NCBI RefSeq assembly: GCF_037042905.1
Contig: NC_087257.1
Coordinates: 10,409,501 to 10,473,500, forward strand
Length of the DNA: 64,000 nucleotides
From: Lytechinus pictus
Lineage: Eukaryota; Echinodermata; Echinoidea; Temnopleuroida; Toxopneustidae
Direction: 5' to 3'
The notes under the pieces are model-generated. The model did not search any database. It saw only the letters and a list, made by a program, of their open reading frames with translations, and had not been told where the DNA came from. Positions 1 through 11,220 of the stretch are shown in pieces. How positions within the stretch are numbered: the stretch's first letter is position 1; every line of letters starts with the position of its first letter. Both the position numbers and the translations under genes were made by a program.

Positions 1-2206
1 TACAGTCTTTAAAAGTTTATGTCGGGGTCCGCTATCACCACAAGGTTGAAGAGAAGATTTATATCATTATAAGGGAGGTAAGAGAGTAGCGCAGTGAGCT
101 CCGTCGGTAATACGACCTTTCAAAGTTCACGGCGGCATCCGCTATCACCACGAGGTTGAAAATAAAATGTATATCATCATAAACGATGTAAGAGAGTAAC
201 GCAGTGAGCTCCGTCGGTAATACGACCTTTCAAAGTTCACGGCGGCATCCGCTATCACCACGAGATTGAAAATAAAATGTATATCATCATAAACGATGTA
301 AGAGAGTAACGCAATAAGCTCCGTCAGTAGCACGATCTTTAAAAGTTCACGGCGGGGTCCGCTATCACCACAAGGTTGAAAATAAAATGTAAATCATCAT
401 AAACGATGTAAGAGAGTAACGCAATGAGCTCCGTCAATAGTACGACTTTTCAAAGTTCACGGCGGCATCCGCTATCACCACGAGGTTGAAAATAAAATGT
501 ATATCATCATAAACGATGTAAGAGAGTAACGCAGTGAGCTCCGTCGATAATACGACCTTTCAAAGTTCACGGCGGCTTCCGCTATCACCACGAGGTTGAA
601 AATAAAATGAATATCATCATAAACGATGTAAGAGAGTAACGCAATAAGCTCCGTCAGTAGCACGATCTTTAAAAGTTCACGGCGGGGTCCGCTATCACCA
701 CGAGGTTGAAAATAAAATGTAAATCATCATAAACGATGTAAGAGAGTAACGCAATGAGCTCCGTCAATAGTACGACCTTTCAAAGTTCACGGCGGCATCC
801 GCTATCACCACGAGGTTGAAAATAAAATGTATATCATCATAAACGATGTAAGAGAGTAACGCAATAAGCTCCGTCAGTAGCACGATCTTTAAAAGTTCAC
901 GGCGGGGTCCGCTATCACCACGAGGTTGAAGAGAAGATTTATATCATTATAAACGATGTAAGAGAGTAGCGCAGTGAGCTCCGTCGGTAATACGACCTTT
1001 CAAAGTTCACGGCGGCTTCCGCTATCACCACGAGGTTGAAAATAAAATGAATATCATCATAAACGATGTAAGAGAGTAACGCAATAAGCTCCGTCAGTAG
1101 CACGATCTTTAAAAGTTCACGGCGGGGTCCGCTATCACCACGAGGTTGAAAATAAAATGTAAATCATCATAAACGATGTAAGAGAGTAACGCAATGAGCT
1201 CCGTCAATAGTACGACCTTTCAAAGTTCACGGCGGCATCCGCTATCACCACGAGGTTGAAAATAAAATGTATATCATCATAAACGATGTAAGAGAGTAAC
1301 GCAATAAGCTCCGTCAATTGTACAGTCTTTAAAAGTTTCTGGCGGGGTCCGCTATCACCACGAGGTTGAAGAGAAGATTTATATCATTATAAACGATGTA
1401 AGAGAGTAGCGCAGTGAGCTCCGTCGGTAATACGACCTTTCAAAGTTCACGGCGGCTTCCGCTATCACCACGAGGTTGAAAATAAAATGAATATCATCAT
1501 AAATGTTGTAAGAGAGTAACGCAATAAGCTCCGTCAATAGTACAGTCTTTAAAAGTTTCTGGCGGGGTCCGCTATCACCACGAGGTTGAAGAGAAGATTT
1601 ATATCATTATAAACGATGTAAGAGAGTAGCGCAGTGAGCTCCGTCGGTAATACGACCTTTCAAAGTTCACGGCGGCATCCGCTATCACCACGAGGTTGAA
1701 AATAAAATGAATATCATCATAAACGATGTAAGAGAGCAACGCAATAAGCTCCGTCAATAGTACAGTCTTTAAAAGTTAATGGCGGGGTCCGCTATCACCA
1801 CGAGGTTGAAGAGAAGATTTATATCATTATAAACGATGTAAGAGAGTAACGCAATGAGCTCCGTCAATAGTACGACTTTTCAAAGTTCACGGCGGCATCC
1901 GCTATCACCACGAGGTTGAAAATAAAATGTATATCATCATAAACGATGTAAGAGAGTAACGCAGTGAGCTCCGTTGATAATACGACCTTTCAAAGTTCAC
2001 GGCGGCTTCCGCTATCACCACGAGGTTGAAAATAAAATGAATATCATCATAAACGATGTAAGAGAGTAACGCAATAAGCTCCGTCAGCAGCACGATCTTT
2101 AAAAGTTCACGGCGGGGTCCGCTATCACCACGAGGTTGAAAATAAAATGTAAATCATCATAAACGATGTAAGAGAGTAACGCAATGAGCTCCGTCAATAG
2201 TACGAC
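1..2206. repeat. 110-bp satellite array, left part
   Basis: About twenty head-to-tail units with an exact 110-bp period (unit starts at 1, 111, 221 and so on). Each unit carries the core ccgctatcaccacgaggttg and a variable junction. Three junction types can be read: tacgacctttcaaag, cacgatctttaaaag and tacagtctttaaaag. They alternate in two- or three-unit patterns, giving local 220- and 330-bp higher-order periods. The array runs off the left edge of the window. Short open frames inside it recur only because of the repeat and are not genes. Confidence 0.97.
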
Positions 2207-3473
2207 CAGGCCTGAGAGTGGCCCTTTTAAAAAATATCTGTTTTTTGAGACCGTAGGGAGCGAAGTGACCAGAGTCTCGCACCTAACGGCCGAGACCAGG
2301 GGCAACGCCCCGGAGGGGGTCTCCACAGACTCCCTTTTTAATTAGAAAAAAAAAAATTTTATTTCAAGAATTCAATTTAGTTTTGGGCCAAGGCATATTT
2401 TGTAATGAAATAATTGTGTAAAATCTGACTGAACCAAAAAAATCAAACATTTATCCATTCTATCAAGATAAAAAACAGGCAAACATTGACAATCTTATTC
2501 ATGCAATTTCACCACACAGTGGTTTCTAATTGAGGACAAGGTTATATCATATTCATAACCTTGTAGTTGTACATTGGATAAGTGAGGCTAGATCAGTCTA
2601 AACTAAATCTTATTGATAATTGATACATGTTTTTATTATCTAGATCTAGATTATGATTTTTATTTAGATTCGGCCATGTGTTGCTTGATCATGCTCCAGC
2701 CGCCATTCGCGTACATGACTTACTTATTACACCACGTACAGTATAGCTTTACCGGGTTCCTCAATTTTCCGTATGCACCGGGCCCGGGATATGCACTCAC
2801 TTGCCACCCTTCCATCCATTGATTTTTCAACCCACTTCCAAGTCCATTTCTCACGAACTGAAGCGTCAATCGCTTTCACCCTCGCCTCTTCACCTCGATC
2901 AAGAAATTTCCGTTGAAAAGCCATAATTTTTCACAATCTTTTCTTGTTTTTTTTTCGCTCGCACGGAAGAACTCCCGTATCGACAAATCACCGTAATCAC
3001 GGCTAGCGCTAACCCAGGGAGCTCCCGCCCCCTTAGCTTCGCGGGCCGGAGTTCCCTGGGTTATCCTAGCGCCTGAATGCAGCCATCGCGCGCGCACGGA
3101 GTGCACGCTGTTTCCTCCACCGCAACGCGCGAACGGTCTGGTGGGTAATACAAATTGGCAGCGCCCATGATCAATACCGACCGTGTGCGAATAAACTTCA
3201 AATAGCCGTTGAAGAATCAAGTTTTCGAATGCATGACGGCAATTTTCATAAAAATGAACGACAGCAAGTTGCCAGAACTTGTAATTTTGTGTGAATTTGG
3301 GCGCAATGTGCCCTTCATTTTTTAGCAATTTTTGCGAATAAGGCATTGAAAATAGACACCCTAACCCCTAACCCCCCTTAATTTTATACCGGATTTACAT
3401 CGATCTCAAAGACCACCTATGTTGGTGAAAAAATATCGGGAACCCGATAAATATCGGGGAAATCTCAGGCCTG
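2207..3473. mobile_element. Non-autonomous hAT-type DNA transposon inserted in the satellite
   Basis: The 1,267-bp insert is bounded by 11-bp perfect terminal inverted repeats (CAGGCCTGAGA at the left, TCTCAGGCCTG at the right). It is flanked by an 8-bp target duplication, agtacgac, at 2199-2206 and 3474-3481. Removing the insert and one duplication restores the 110-bp satellite phase exactly. An 8-bp duplication and a CAG-starting terminus are typical of the hAT superfamily. No transposase is visible; the 156-codon frame on the minus strand (2876-3346) shows no hAT or BED-finger motif. A GC-rich inverted repeat lies at about 3003-3072. The part at 2465-2575 is related to the dispersed repeat at 9.66-9.96 kb. 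Confidence 0.9.
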
Positions 3474-4409
3474 AGTACGACCTTTCAAAGTTCACGGCGG
3501 CATCCGCTATCACCACGAGGTTGAAAATAAAATGTAAATCATCATAAACGATGTAAGAGAGTAACGCAATGAGCTCCGTCAATAGTACGACCTTTCAAAG
3601 TTCACGGCGGCATCCGCTATCACCACGAGGTTGAAAATAAAATGTATATCATCATAAACAATGTAAGAGAGTAACGCAATAAGCTCCGTCAATTGTACAG
3701 TCTTTAAAAGTTTCTGGCGGGGTCCGCTATCACCACGAGGTTGAAGAGAAGATTTATATCATTATAAACGATGTAAGAGAGTAGCGCAGTGAGCTCCGTC
3801 GGTAATACGACCTTTCAAAGTTCACGGCGGCTTCCGCTATCACCACGAGGTTGAAAATAAAATGAATATCATCATAAATGATGTAAGAGAGTAACACAAT
3901 AAGCTCCGTCAATAGTACAGTCTTTAAAAGTTTCTGGCGGGGTCCGCTATCACCACGAGGTTGAAGAGAAGATTTATATCATTATAAACGATGTAAGAGA
4001 GTAGCGCAGTGAGCTCCGTCGGTAATACGACCTTTCAAAGTTCACGGCGGCTTCCGCTATCACCACGAGGTTGAAAATAAAATGAATATCATCATAAACG
4101 ATGTAAGAGAGCAACGCAATAAGCTCCGTCAATAGTACAGTCTTTAAAAGTTAATGGCGGGGTCCGCTATCACCACGAGGTTGAAGAGAAGATTTATATC
4201 ATTATAAAGGGGGTAAGAGAGTAGCGCAGTGAGCTCCGTCGGTTATACGACCTTTCAAAGTTCACGGCGGCATCTGCTATCACCACGAGGTTGAAAATAA
4301 AATGTATATAATCATAAACGATGTAAGAGAGTAACGCAGTGAGCTCCGTCGGTAATACGACCTTTCAAAGTTCACGGCGGCATCCGCTATCACCATGAGT
4401 TGGAAGAGA
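3474..4409. repeat. 110-bp satellite array, right part
   Basis: Continuation of the same 110-bp array, with about 8.5 more units starting near 3476, 3586, 3696, 3806, 3916, 4026, 4136, 4246 and 4356. The last unit decays after the sequence caccatgagttggaagagaag near 4400. One can therefore read the right edge of the satellite here, while the left edge is outside the window. Confidence 0.95.
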
Positions 4410-5141
4410 AGATATCTATCCCCTTAAACATTGCCATAGATAATACCGCGACTTTCTCCCTGAATAATGCGACCTCGAAATAGCTAGCACCTCAAAAACA
4501 ATCTTGAAATATGTTCTGAGCGATCACGCACTGTAACCAGATCTACGCCGATTTTTTATTTTCGATTTTTTCCTTCAAGGGGCATGATCGAAGATCGGCA
4601 AGTGATTGCCGATTGTGGTGAAATCGAATGGAATCGGTTGCCGATTGCAAAATCGGTTACAAGCTTAGTGTGAAGCTGTGACGAACGATCCCTATTCAAT
4701 TTTTCTACAGAGGCTGCAATAAATCCTTAAATGCAGAGAAAACCAGCAAATGTTTGGAATTTCGGAGTTATTTTCACTTTGATTTCATATTTTCCTATAA
4801 TAATACGGACATATTTTAGAAATTGAGGCACAGGAAATACTATTTCTTTTCATGATAAATTGAGTGCGTAGCTTGCTAGTACATCGGGCGGCGAAATTAA
4901 GAGGTGTTCGGAAAACACGGCGGGATTTTGGTGTTAGTGAGTTTCGTGATATTTTCTTCTTGGTTAAGGATATTTAGAATATTTATTACAAATTAGTGAA
5001 AAATAATAGTTCAAATATTACAATTGGCGCTTGGCATAGTTTTTATTGTTTGGAAACAAAGTGCGTAGCTTTAGGTCCCCCCATCATACAAATTTCATGG
5101 CAAGTCTGTCAGTCACATTTTGAATTCGAGGTCAATACACA
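4410..5141. other. No gene recognised
   Basis: AT-rich single-copy-looking DNA between the satellite and the LINE. The only local structure is a cluster of the word gattgccgat and close variants at about 4560-4660. The open frame at 4996-5181 has no recognisable domain and runs into the LINE 3' end. Confidence 0.5.
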
Positions 5142-7418
5142 AATTAGACAGCTGGCAGCCATCTGTTTCGAGGATTTTTAAAACATTTTTTTATTTCTCC
5201 TCATACATGTACACAGACAGCTCGCTAGTATTAAATAGTATCAATATGCAGCCTGAGGCTGAGCCACAGGGGGTTAACTATGCAAAATCCCCCTGACAGG
5301 GCTCATCGATTTTTGTCTTTCATAAAAATATTAAAAGAACTGGACCAAAATAAGATTCCGTTGTGGCCTAAAATTAGCCTAAAAATTAAATTTAAATGCA
5401 CCAAAACGGGAAAAAATAAATAAATAAAAAGGGGAAAAACAGTGACTTACCTTTACCTTTACCTTTAGTCTTTACCCGAGATTCTGGAAGAGTGCTGTGG
5501 ATCCCAGCAGTCAGGCTTCCAGTTCTGTGCCATTTTCATCCGTCTCAATGATTGGTGTGGTGTCTGCTCAGACCTCAGTGTCGTTTTGGCTCAGATCTCT
5601 AACTTCTATAAGAAGATGTTTGCTACTCATATGGTGAGCAGAACCGCTGGTCTGCCCACACTTTGTCCAGTCTGATCTTAAAGCTATTCACAGTCTGAGC
5701 TGTAACTACTTCTTCAGGGAGTGAGTTCCAGTCATTCATAACCCGCTGGCTGAATGAATCTTGCCTCAGTTTGGTCAAGCATCTGGGTTTAGAAAGCTTC
5801 AGACTGTGACCTCTTGTATTGCCTGCTGAAAGTTCAAAGAAGGCATCACTTGGGATGCGTTCAAATCCATGAACAATTTTGTACACTTGGATCATGTCTC
5901 CACGACGTCTGCGGTACTGAAGGGATGGGAGGTTGAGTGCCTTCAGTCTCTCTGTGTATGAGTGATTCCTAATAGCATAGATCATTTTGGTTGCTCTCTT
6001 TTGAACTTTCTCTATGGCTTTAGCATCACCCTTGAATCTGGGGTAACATATAGAGTTGCCATAATTCAAGATCGGTCTGACAAGTCCTTTGTAGAGTCTT
6101 GGGATTGTAAATTTATCTCTGCATTCAAAACTACGTCGTATACATCAGAGTACGCCGTTGGCCTTTTTCACAGTACTTGCAACATGGTTATGAAATTTAA
6201 GTTCATCGTCAATCAGTATGCCAAGATCTCTTTCTTCTGAAGTGTGCTCAAGTAAATCGGATCCAAGAAAATATGTGTGCTTAGCATTTCCTGGGCCGAT
6301 ATGTAATACTTTGCACTTTTCTGAGTTGAAGTGCAACTGCCAAGTATTACTCCATTCTGTTAGGGTATCGAGGTCATTCTGTATTACACAGAGATCATCG
6401 TTGGTAGAGGCTTTACCATAGAGCTTAGTGTCATCAGCATACATCCTGACTTTCCCTTGAAGGCATTCTGGCAGATCATTTATGGAGATAACAAACATTG
6501 TCGGGCCGAGAACACTACCTTGGGGCACGCCGCTTCTAACCCTAGTCCAGTCAGATAACTCCTCATTGACTTTTACTCTCTGGTGTCTTCCTTGTAGAAA
6601 GTCTTTTATCCAAGACTTAAGTTCACCACCTATACCGTAAGCATCAAGTTTGGAGAGTAGGCGAAGGTGAGGAACACTGTCAAAGGCTTTCTTAAAATCC
6701 AAATAGATCACATCAATAGGAGCTCTTACATCTAACATTTTAGTCCATTCCTCCATTACTGTTAGGAGCTGTGTCACACATGAGCGGCCAGGAACGAATC
6801 CATGCTGTTCATCACATAGAAGGTCATTTTTTAGTAGATGAACAACTATCTAATCTCGAATGAGTGATTCCAATATTTTGCATGGGACAGAAGTCAGGCT
6901 GATTGGTCTGTAATTCCTTATATCCACTTTACTACCTTTTTTGTGGACCGGCACAACGTGACTGACCTTCCAGGCACCTGGTAGTTTGCCTTCCTTCAGT
7001 GATGCATTGTAGATCAGGGCAAGGGGCTCAGAGACAGATGCAGCTGTTGACTTCAGAACACATGGGTGGATGCCATCAGGACCTGCACTTTTAAACTTTG
7101 ACAAGCTGACAAGCTTCTTATAAACATCATCTTCAGAAATGGATATGGATGTCAATGATTCTCCTGTGTACTTTGGTTGGAGTCTTGGAATCCAATTCAT
7201 ATCCTCATCAGTGAATGTAGTGGCAATTACCTTGGCTGTCGCGCAACTCCCAGAGTCCCACTTCCCTGGTTGATCCGAATTTAATACATAAAGATAAAGA
7301 TATGGCCATTGAGTCCCTGTACAGATCGAGTTCGAAGTTCGGTCTCTGTAATTGGTGAGTGGAGCCAACGGAGTTCAGCTGAACAACCAACATAACAGAG
7401 ACTGAAGCTTTTGGTCTA
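5142..7418 (-). mobile_element. CR1/Jockey-like non-LTR retrotransposon, minus strand
   Basis: A LINE copy read on the minus strand. Its 5' segment (7418 to about 7225) has no endonuclease and joins directly to a reverse-transcriptase region, followed by a 3' untranslated segment ending near the word aattagacagctggcagcc. Both the 5' and 3' segments are repeated in inverted orientation at 43071-43504, which helps define the element ends. The lack of an endonuclease domain means this copy is itself internally shortened compared with a full CR1-type element. The clade is inferred from the reverse-transcriptase motifs and the C-terminal region. Confidence 0.85.
5623..7368 (-). pseudogene. Reverse transcriptase ORF of the CR1/Jockey-like LINE, two in-frame stops
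   Basis: Three open segments lie in one reading frame and together give most of a LINE reverse transcriptase. In order on the minus strand: an N-terminal part with SAGPDGIHPCVLK and YRPISLTS; the palm with LDFKKAFDSVPH (motif A), SGVPQGSVLGP (motif B) and MYADDTKLY (motif C, the catalytic YADD); then the thumb and a C-terminal region with NYGNSICYPRFKGDAK, typical of CR1/Jockey-group elements. The frame is broken by one TAG near 6847-6849 and one stop near 6145-6147, with no frameshift between the parts. This suggests fairly recent inactivation. The first ~60 codons derive from the element's 5' segment and show no endonuclease motifs. Confidence 0.88.
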
Positions 7419-7520
7419 TGGTATACAAAAATTAGACCAAAAGCTTCAGTCTCTGTATTTTGGTTGTTCCGCTGAACTGCGTTGGCTCACTCACCAATAC
7501 ATAGACTGAAGAGCTTCGAG
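7345..7520. repeat. Head-to-head inverted duplication of the LINE 5' end
   Basis: The LINE 5' segment (7345-7418, minus strand) is followed within about 16 bp by a plus-strand copy at 7434-7520. The arms match through ccaaaagcttcagtctctg and the ctgaac...ttggctcac part, with some substitutions. This makes a hairpin of about 75-bp arms. It could be a 5' inversion produced at insertion or a real part of the element. Confidence 0.8.
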
Positions 7521-8355
7521 GCCCATACGTACAGACAACGTATTTTAGCAGTAACGTTAGATCTAACAGCGGAAACCTGATTTTCCGATCGTTTTTATGT
7601 ACATAAAATGTCGCATTATAAAAAAGAAATCACATCCATATTTACGAAAAAATGTTTGAAATTAAGAAATATTGTACCTTAGACCGCAGTTACCGCTAAT
7701 TCCTTTCAAATGATGATCGAAACATCGTCATCTTCGATCCTTTCGTTGGTCAACTTAAGTTGCCATCTTGGATGACGTCATCATCCTTACAGACGTATTT
7801 ACCAGTCGCTATATATCGCGATTTGTGCCGCTGCTTTGCGCTTGTAGATGTGCGTGCGTTCGGAACTTATCGCTCGCATTGATTGGCCAAGATATCGAAA
7901 ATTTAATCGGAAAGCCTTGATTAAAGCACAACTCGTTGAGGGCCGCCATATTTTCCTCTCCGGCAGAAAATTAAAAAAATAAGGAATAACCCGGGGAATA
8001 ACTCATCCGTAACGTATATTTTTGATATTTTGTAGTATCAATAGAAAGATTAGAGTCTAACGAAAATAGTGGACCTTCGTTCAAGATCATATAATGTCAT
8101 TTAGAATCTAAAAGAAATTGAAATCTGGACAAAATCCGCCCTCCGAATCGTCGACCCAGATTACACATGCAGGCTCGCACTAACACACTACCGTCGGTGA
8201 ATGGGGATTATAGTAAAATGTCAGAAATTGTTGAATAAATCCCCAGAAACTATGGTTATTCCTGTCTATATAAAAATATGCCCACAATTTTTGTGACGGC
8301 TGTACGTATTTTGGCTCTGGCCCTCTGCACTCTGCCTCTGATCTTGAAGTTAATT
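7521..8355. other. No gene recognised
   Basis: Between the LINE and the next foldback I see no convincing exon, apart from the possible promoter motifs noted separately. A search for the conserved first exon of MMTAG2 (a glycine/arginine-rich start followed by an FxWEDVK-type stretch) found nothing here. Confidence 0.4.
7762..7960 (+). promoter_or_regulatory. Candidate promoter region (CRE-like and YY1-like sites)
   Basis: Two motifs common in animal housekeeping promoters lie close together. One is gccatcttggatgacgtcat at about 7762-7781, which combines a YY1-like and a full CRE-like site. The other is ggccgccatatttt at about 7941-7954, a YY1-like site. They are roughly 3 kb upstream of the first recognised MMTAG2-like exon and on the right side to serve it, but no first exon or transcription start could be identified. 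Confidence 0.25.
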
Positions 8356-8541
8356 GTTCGAATTCTCAGTCAGACATCATTTCGCCATAATTTTGATATG
8401 GACTGAACATGTAGCAACCAAAGGATTTGCCTTCGGCAGCTCACCCATTTGTTTACATGATTTGGTCGCAGTGCACGTCCATATCAAAATTACAGCAAAG
8501 CCAAGCAAAGCGATGTCCGACTGAGTCTGAGTGAGAATTAG
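8356..8541. mobile_element. Short palindromic MITE
   Basis: Imperfect inverted repeat of about 185 bp. The left arm runs from gaattctcagtcagacatc to aattttgatatggac, and the right arm is the complement, from gtccatatcaaaatt to gagtgagaatt. The central part holds the word catttgtttacatg. Target duplication not determined. Confidence 0.7.
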
Positions 8542-9662
8542 AACGATGACGTCGAGATCGAAGCCAAAATAACTTACAGCCATTTCCAAACGCGATATTC
8601 GGAAAAGTGATGGGCAAATTGACATTAAACTTAAAGGCTTGAATTTGAAATGAGACTGAGGGACTTGCTATAACTCCTATTCATGAACTGGGATTTTTGC
8701 TCGGTCGGTACGAAACTGCATTAGAGCCCATTTTTGTTAGTAACAAATTTTCCTGCATCATAGGACTTGGATGAATGCCTCTGATTGTTCTAGGTGATCC
8801 TGTTGTCTTTTTTTCTATTTTCTTCTTGTTCTTGCTTCATCTTCGGAGATCAGCAGTCATGTTAGTGCTGCAAGTCAGGCGGCATGTTCGGTTCGGCAGA
8901 GTTAAGAAATCTCTTTCCGAACTTTGGTTTGGTTCGGGGTTCGGCAATTTATGGCTATTGGCTAATAAATCACAACAACATAAAAAAAACGATCGCCAGC
9001 TTTGAACCATGTAACATTTGTCGTAATCAATGTCTGTCACATACTTGAAACAAATTTTGTTTTTGAAAAGAATGGTTATAAAAATTGTTGCATAAATTTC
9101 TTTTATTTTCTTTAAAAAATAGTAGATCTAAAAGTCCATACTGTTTTTATTTCAAATTGAATAGAATTACCAAAGAAAAAAATGAAAATGAGAGAATAAG
9201 GATAGAAAAACAATTTTCAAGAACAGAATATTTTTTCAGGATTATTTTATGTATTGTGATCGATTACAATGTCATAGCAAACACAGCTATACCAATCAGA
9301 GTTACAGATTCTATTCACAGAAATTCTTAAATAGTACCATTATTTCAATCAAGTTGATTGGGAATGTTGAACCACAAGACAGACAACCTCCACTCAACTG
9401 CTATTATACTGGTAAAATTCATATTCATATTTTGAAGCCTACACAAAAAATATGAGTTCAATAGTCAAGCTTTGATTTGTTCTCTGTTGTATTGCCTAAC
9501 ATTTTGTACTAGAAATTGATGAGACTTTGCTTGATAACTTTTTCCAAATGTCTGTTTAAAACTGATTTTCCGGACACACTGTAAGAAGTGGAGTGCAAGT
9601 GTCGTAAACGATTGCACTGTAGTCTGTGTCTGCAGCCCAGGTCTTGGACCACTCATTCTATG

Positions 9663-9960
9663 AACAAGGTTATGATATAACCTTGTTCTCTGTTACTACT
9701 CCCTGTGTGGTGAAATAAGGTTGGCAATGTTTGGCTTATTTTCTCTTTTTCTTTGGGACAAATGCTTGATTTTTTTACATTGTCAGTTTCCGTTACAGCT
9801 ATTCATCATATAACCTGGCTCTTAAGTAAATTTGATTCCTTAAATTATTTTTTCTCAATTAAAAATAGAGACAGTTGTCTTGCCATATTACTTTCCACCA
9901 ATAGAGGGCGTACACAAAAATATGCCCAAAATTCAAGTTTTCGAGCGCTCTGGTGAATAC
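9663..9960 (+). repeat. Dispersed repeat, also at 42.78-43.07 kb inverted
   Basis: This stretch matches, as reverse complement, 42780-43070 over several blocks: aaataaggttggcaatgttt, gggacaaatgcttgat, cagagggc-type and gagcgctct...ggtgaat words. Its first ~120 bp also match the inside of the hAT element at 2465-2575. No coding potential recognised. It is probably an old non-autonomous element. Confidence 0.7.
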
Positions 9961-10140
9961 AAAAATTACTCCCAAGTTGAAAAATAAATTGCAACTGTAT
10001 GGAAATTAGTATTTTTGGTCACAAAAGTAATATTTAATGATTTTTTAAATTGTGTGCTGTGTACAGCATTGGCATACCATAGTCCTACCCGTAGATTCCC
10101 CACAGGCAGGATGGTAATGAACCCTTGAGTGGTCTTGGAC

Positions 10141-10786
10141 TTGCTTTGGGAGGAGAACTACAGTACATGTACATGTACATTAGATCTAGTAGTAGTACTA
10201 GTAGGGCAAATGCCTGGGGGTCAATTCTGTCACTAATTACCTTGTCTGGCAGCTTCTTGTTGGCAACTTGGCGCTCAATGTAAAGAAGTCACAATGAGAT
10301 TGTAGATTGCTGCAACAGGAGATAAAGTCGCAAATACATGTACATGTACATGCCCCCTCCTCAATATATTGTTTTGGTCTATCAATCTACATGCGCACTG
10401 TAGTACTTCTTGTTTTACAAAGGGATGAGAAGGGGAAACAATTACACAGGGTCTCTGGGCAATTTCAACCCTGAAATGCTCAAAAGAGTCCTAGAAACTC
10501 AAAAGAGGTGCCCTGGAAAACCCCCAATGTTAAAGCTTAAATGCAATATTGCAGATTTAGGAAGTAGACCTAAGTTAAAGTAGCCCCCAAAAATATATAT
10601 ATTTTTTTTTTACCTGAGAGCACATGCTTACCGAGATAGAATAACATGCATGGAGCTGCTAGCTTTGCATAGTTATCAATTGATTAAATCAATAAATGAT
10701 TCATACTTAGACCTTAAGACGTCAATGCAAAAGCCTAAAGGTCTACATGTATATTGGATCCTGTTGGCTATTGTTCACAACTTCAT
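10141..10786. other. No gene recognised
   Basis: Holds tacatgtacatgtacat runs at 10162-10180 and 10335-10350 and AT-rich intergenic or intronic sequence. Nothing else was recognised. A first coding exon for the gene at 11.1 kb was looked for and not found. Confidence 0.4.
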
Positions 10787-11043
10787 CATGGTGTAATGGT
10801 TATGACTCTTGTCTTTCAAGAGCTCTGAGAGATGTGGGTTCAATTCCAAACCATGGTGTGTTTTCCTTCAGCAAGAAATTTACCTACATTTTGCTGCACT
10901 AAACCCAGGTGAGGTGAATTATGGGTACCCAGTCGGAAGAAATTCCTTGAATGCTTCAGCGCCTATGGCAGCACTGCTAAAGCTGGGGTAATAATAGCAG
11001 CGCTTTGTATTCTCAGTCAAAAAGCTATTATTATTATTATTAT
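10787..11043 (+). mobile_element. tRNA-derived SINE
   Basis: Starts atcatggtgtaatggttatg (degenerate RNA polymerase III A box), then has a weakened B box gtgggttcaattccaaacc, a SINE body with ctgcactaaacccaggtgag and ggtaccc, and a tail of (tta)n. It belongs to the same family as the copies at 14.4, 15.1, 31.0, 32.0 and 49.9 kb. It ends about 40 bp before an exon acceptor. Confidence 0.9.
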
Positions 11044-11084
11044 ATATAATTTCATATTTGTTTCCACATTAATTGTCATTTCAG

Positions 11085-11220
11085 GTCATTCTCTGAAAGC
11101 CCCTGTGGGTCGATGGCAGAAGGGGAAGGACCTCCAGTGGTTTAACAAGGAACGGAAAGGAGAATTGTCTGAAGCTGAGGCAGTACGTCAAGCAGAGAAA
11201 GAGGCCTTAATGATAGCCCT
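11085..11220 (+). CDS. MMTAG2: MMTAG2-like, exon with the conserved GRWQKG core
   Basis: Acceptor atttcag|gt and donor ccct|gtgagt. 136 nt encoding [20 protein letters not shown] and then an acidic/basic helix ending in EKEALMIAL. This is the diagnostic part of the family: the GRWQKG motif and the E-A-E-R/K-E-A-L helix. The exon starts in phase 1 and ends with two bases of a leucine codon. Confidence 0.9.

Noticed and set aside
145-2093. Repeated 62-codon frames on the minus strand in the satellite
   Set aside because: They arise because the 110-bp unit lacks stops over about 190 bp in some registers; the period is not a multiple of three, and there is no start context or domain.
2876-3346. 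156-codon minus-strand frame inside the hAT element as a possible transposase
   Set aside because: No BED finger, no hAT catalytic or dimerisation motif, and it overlaps the GC-rich inverted repeat.
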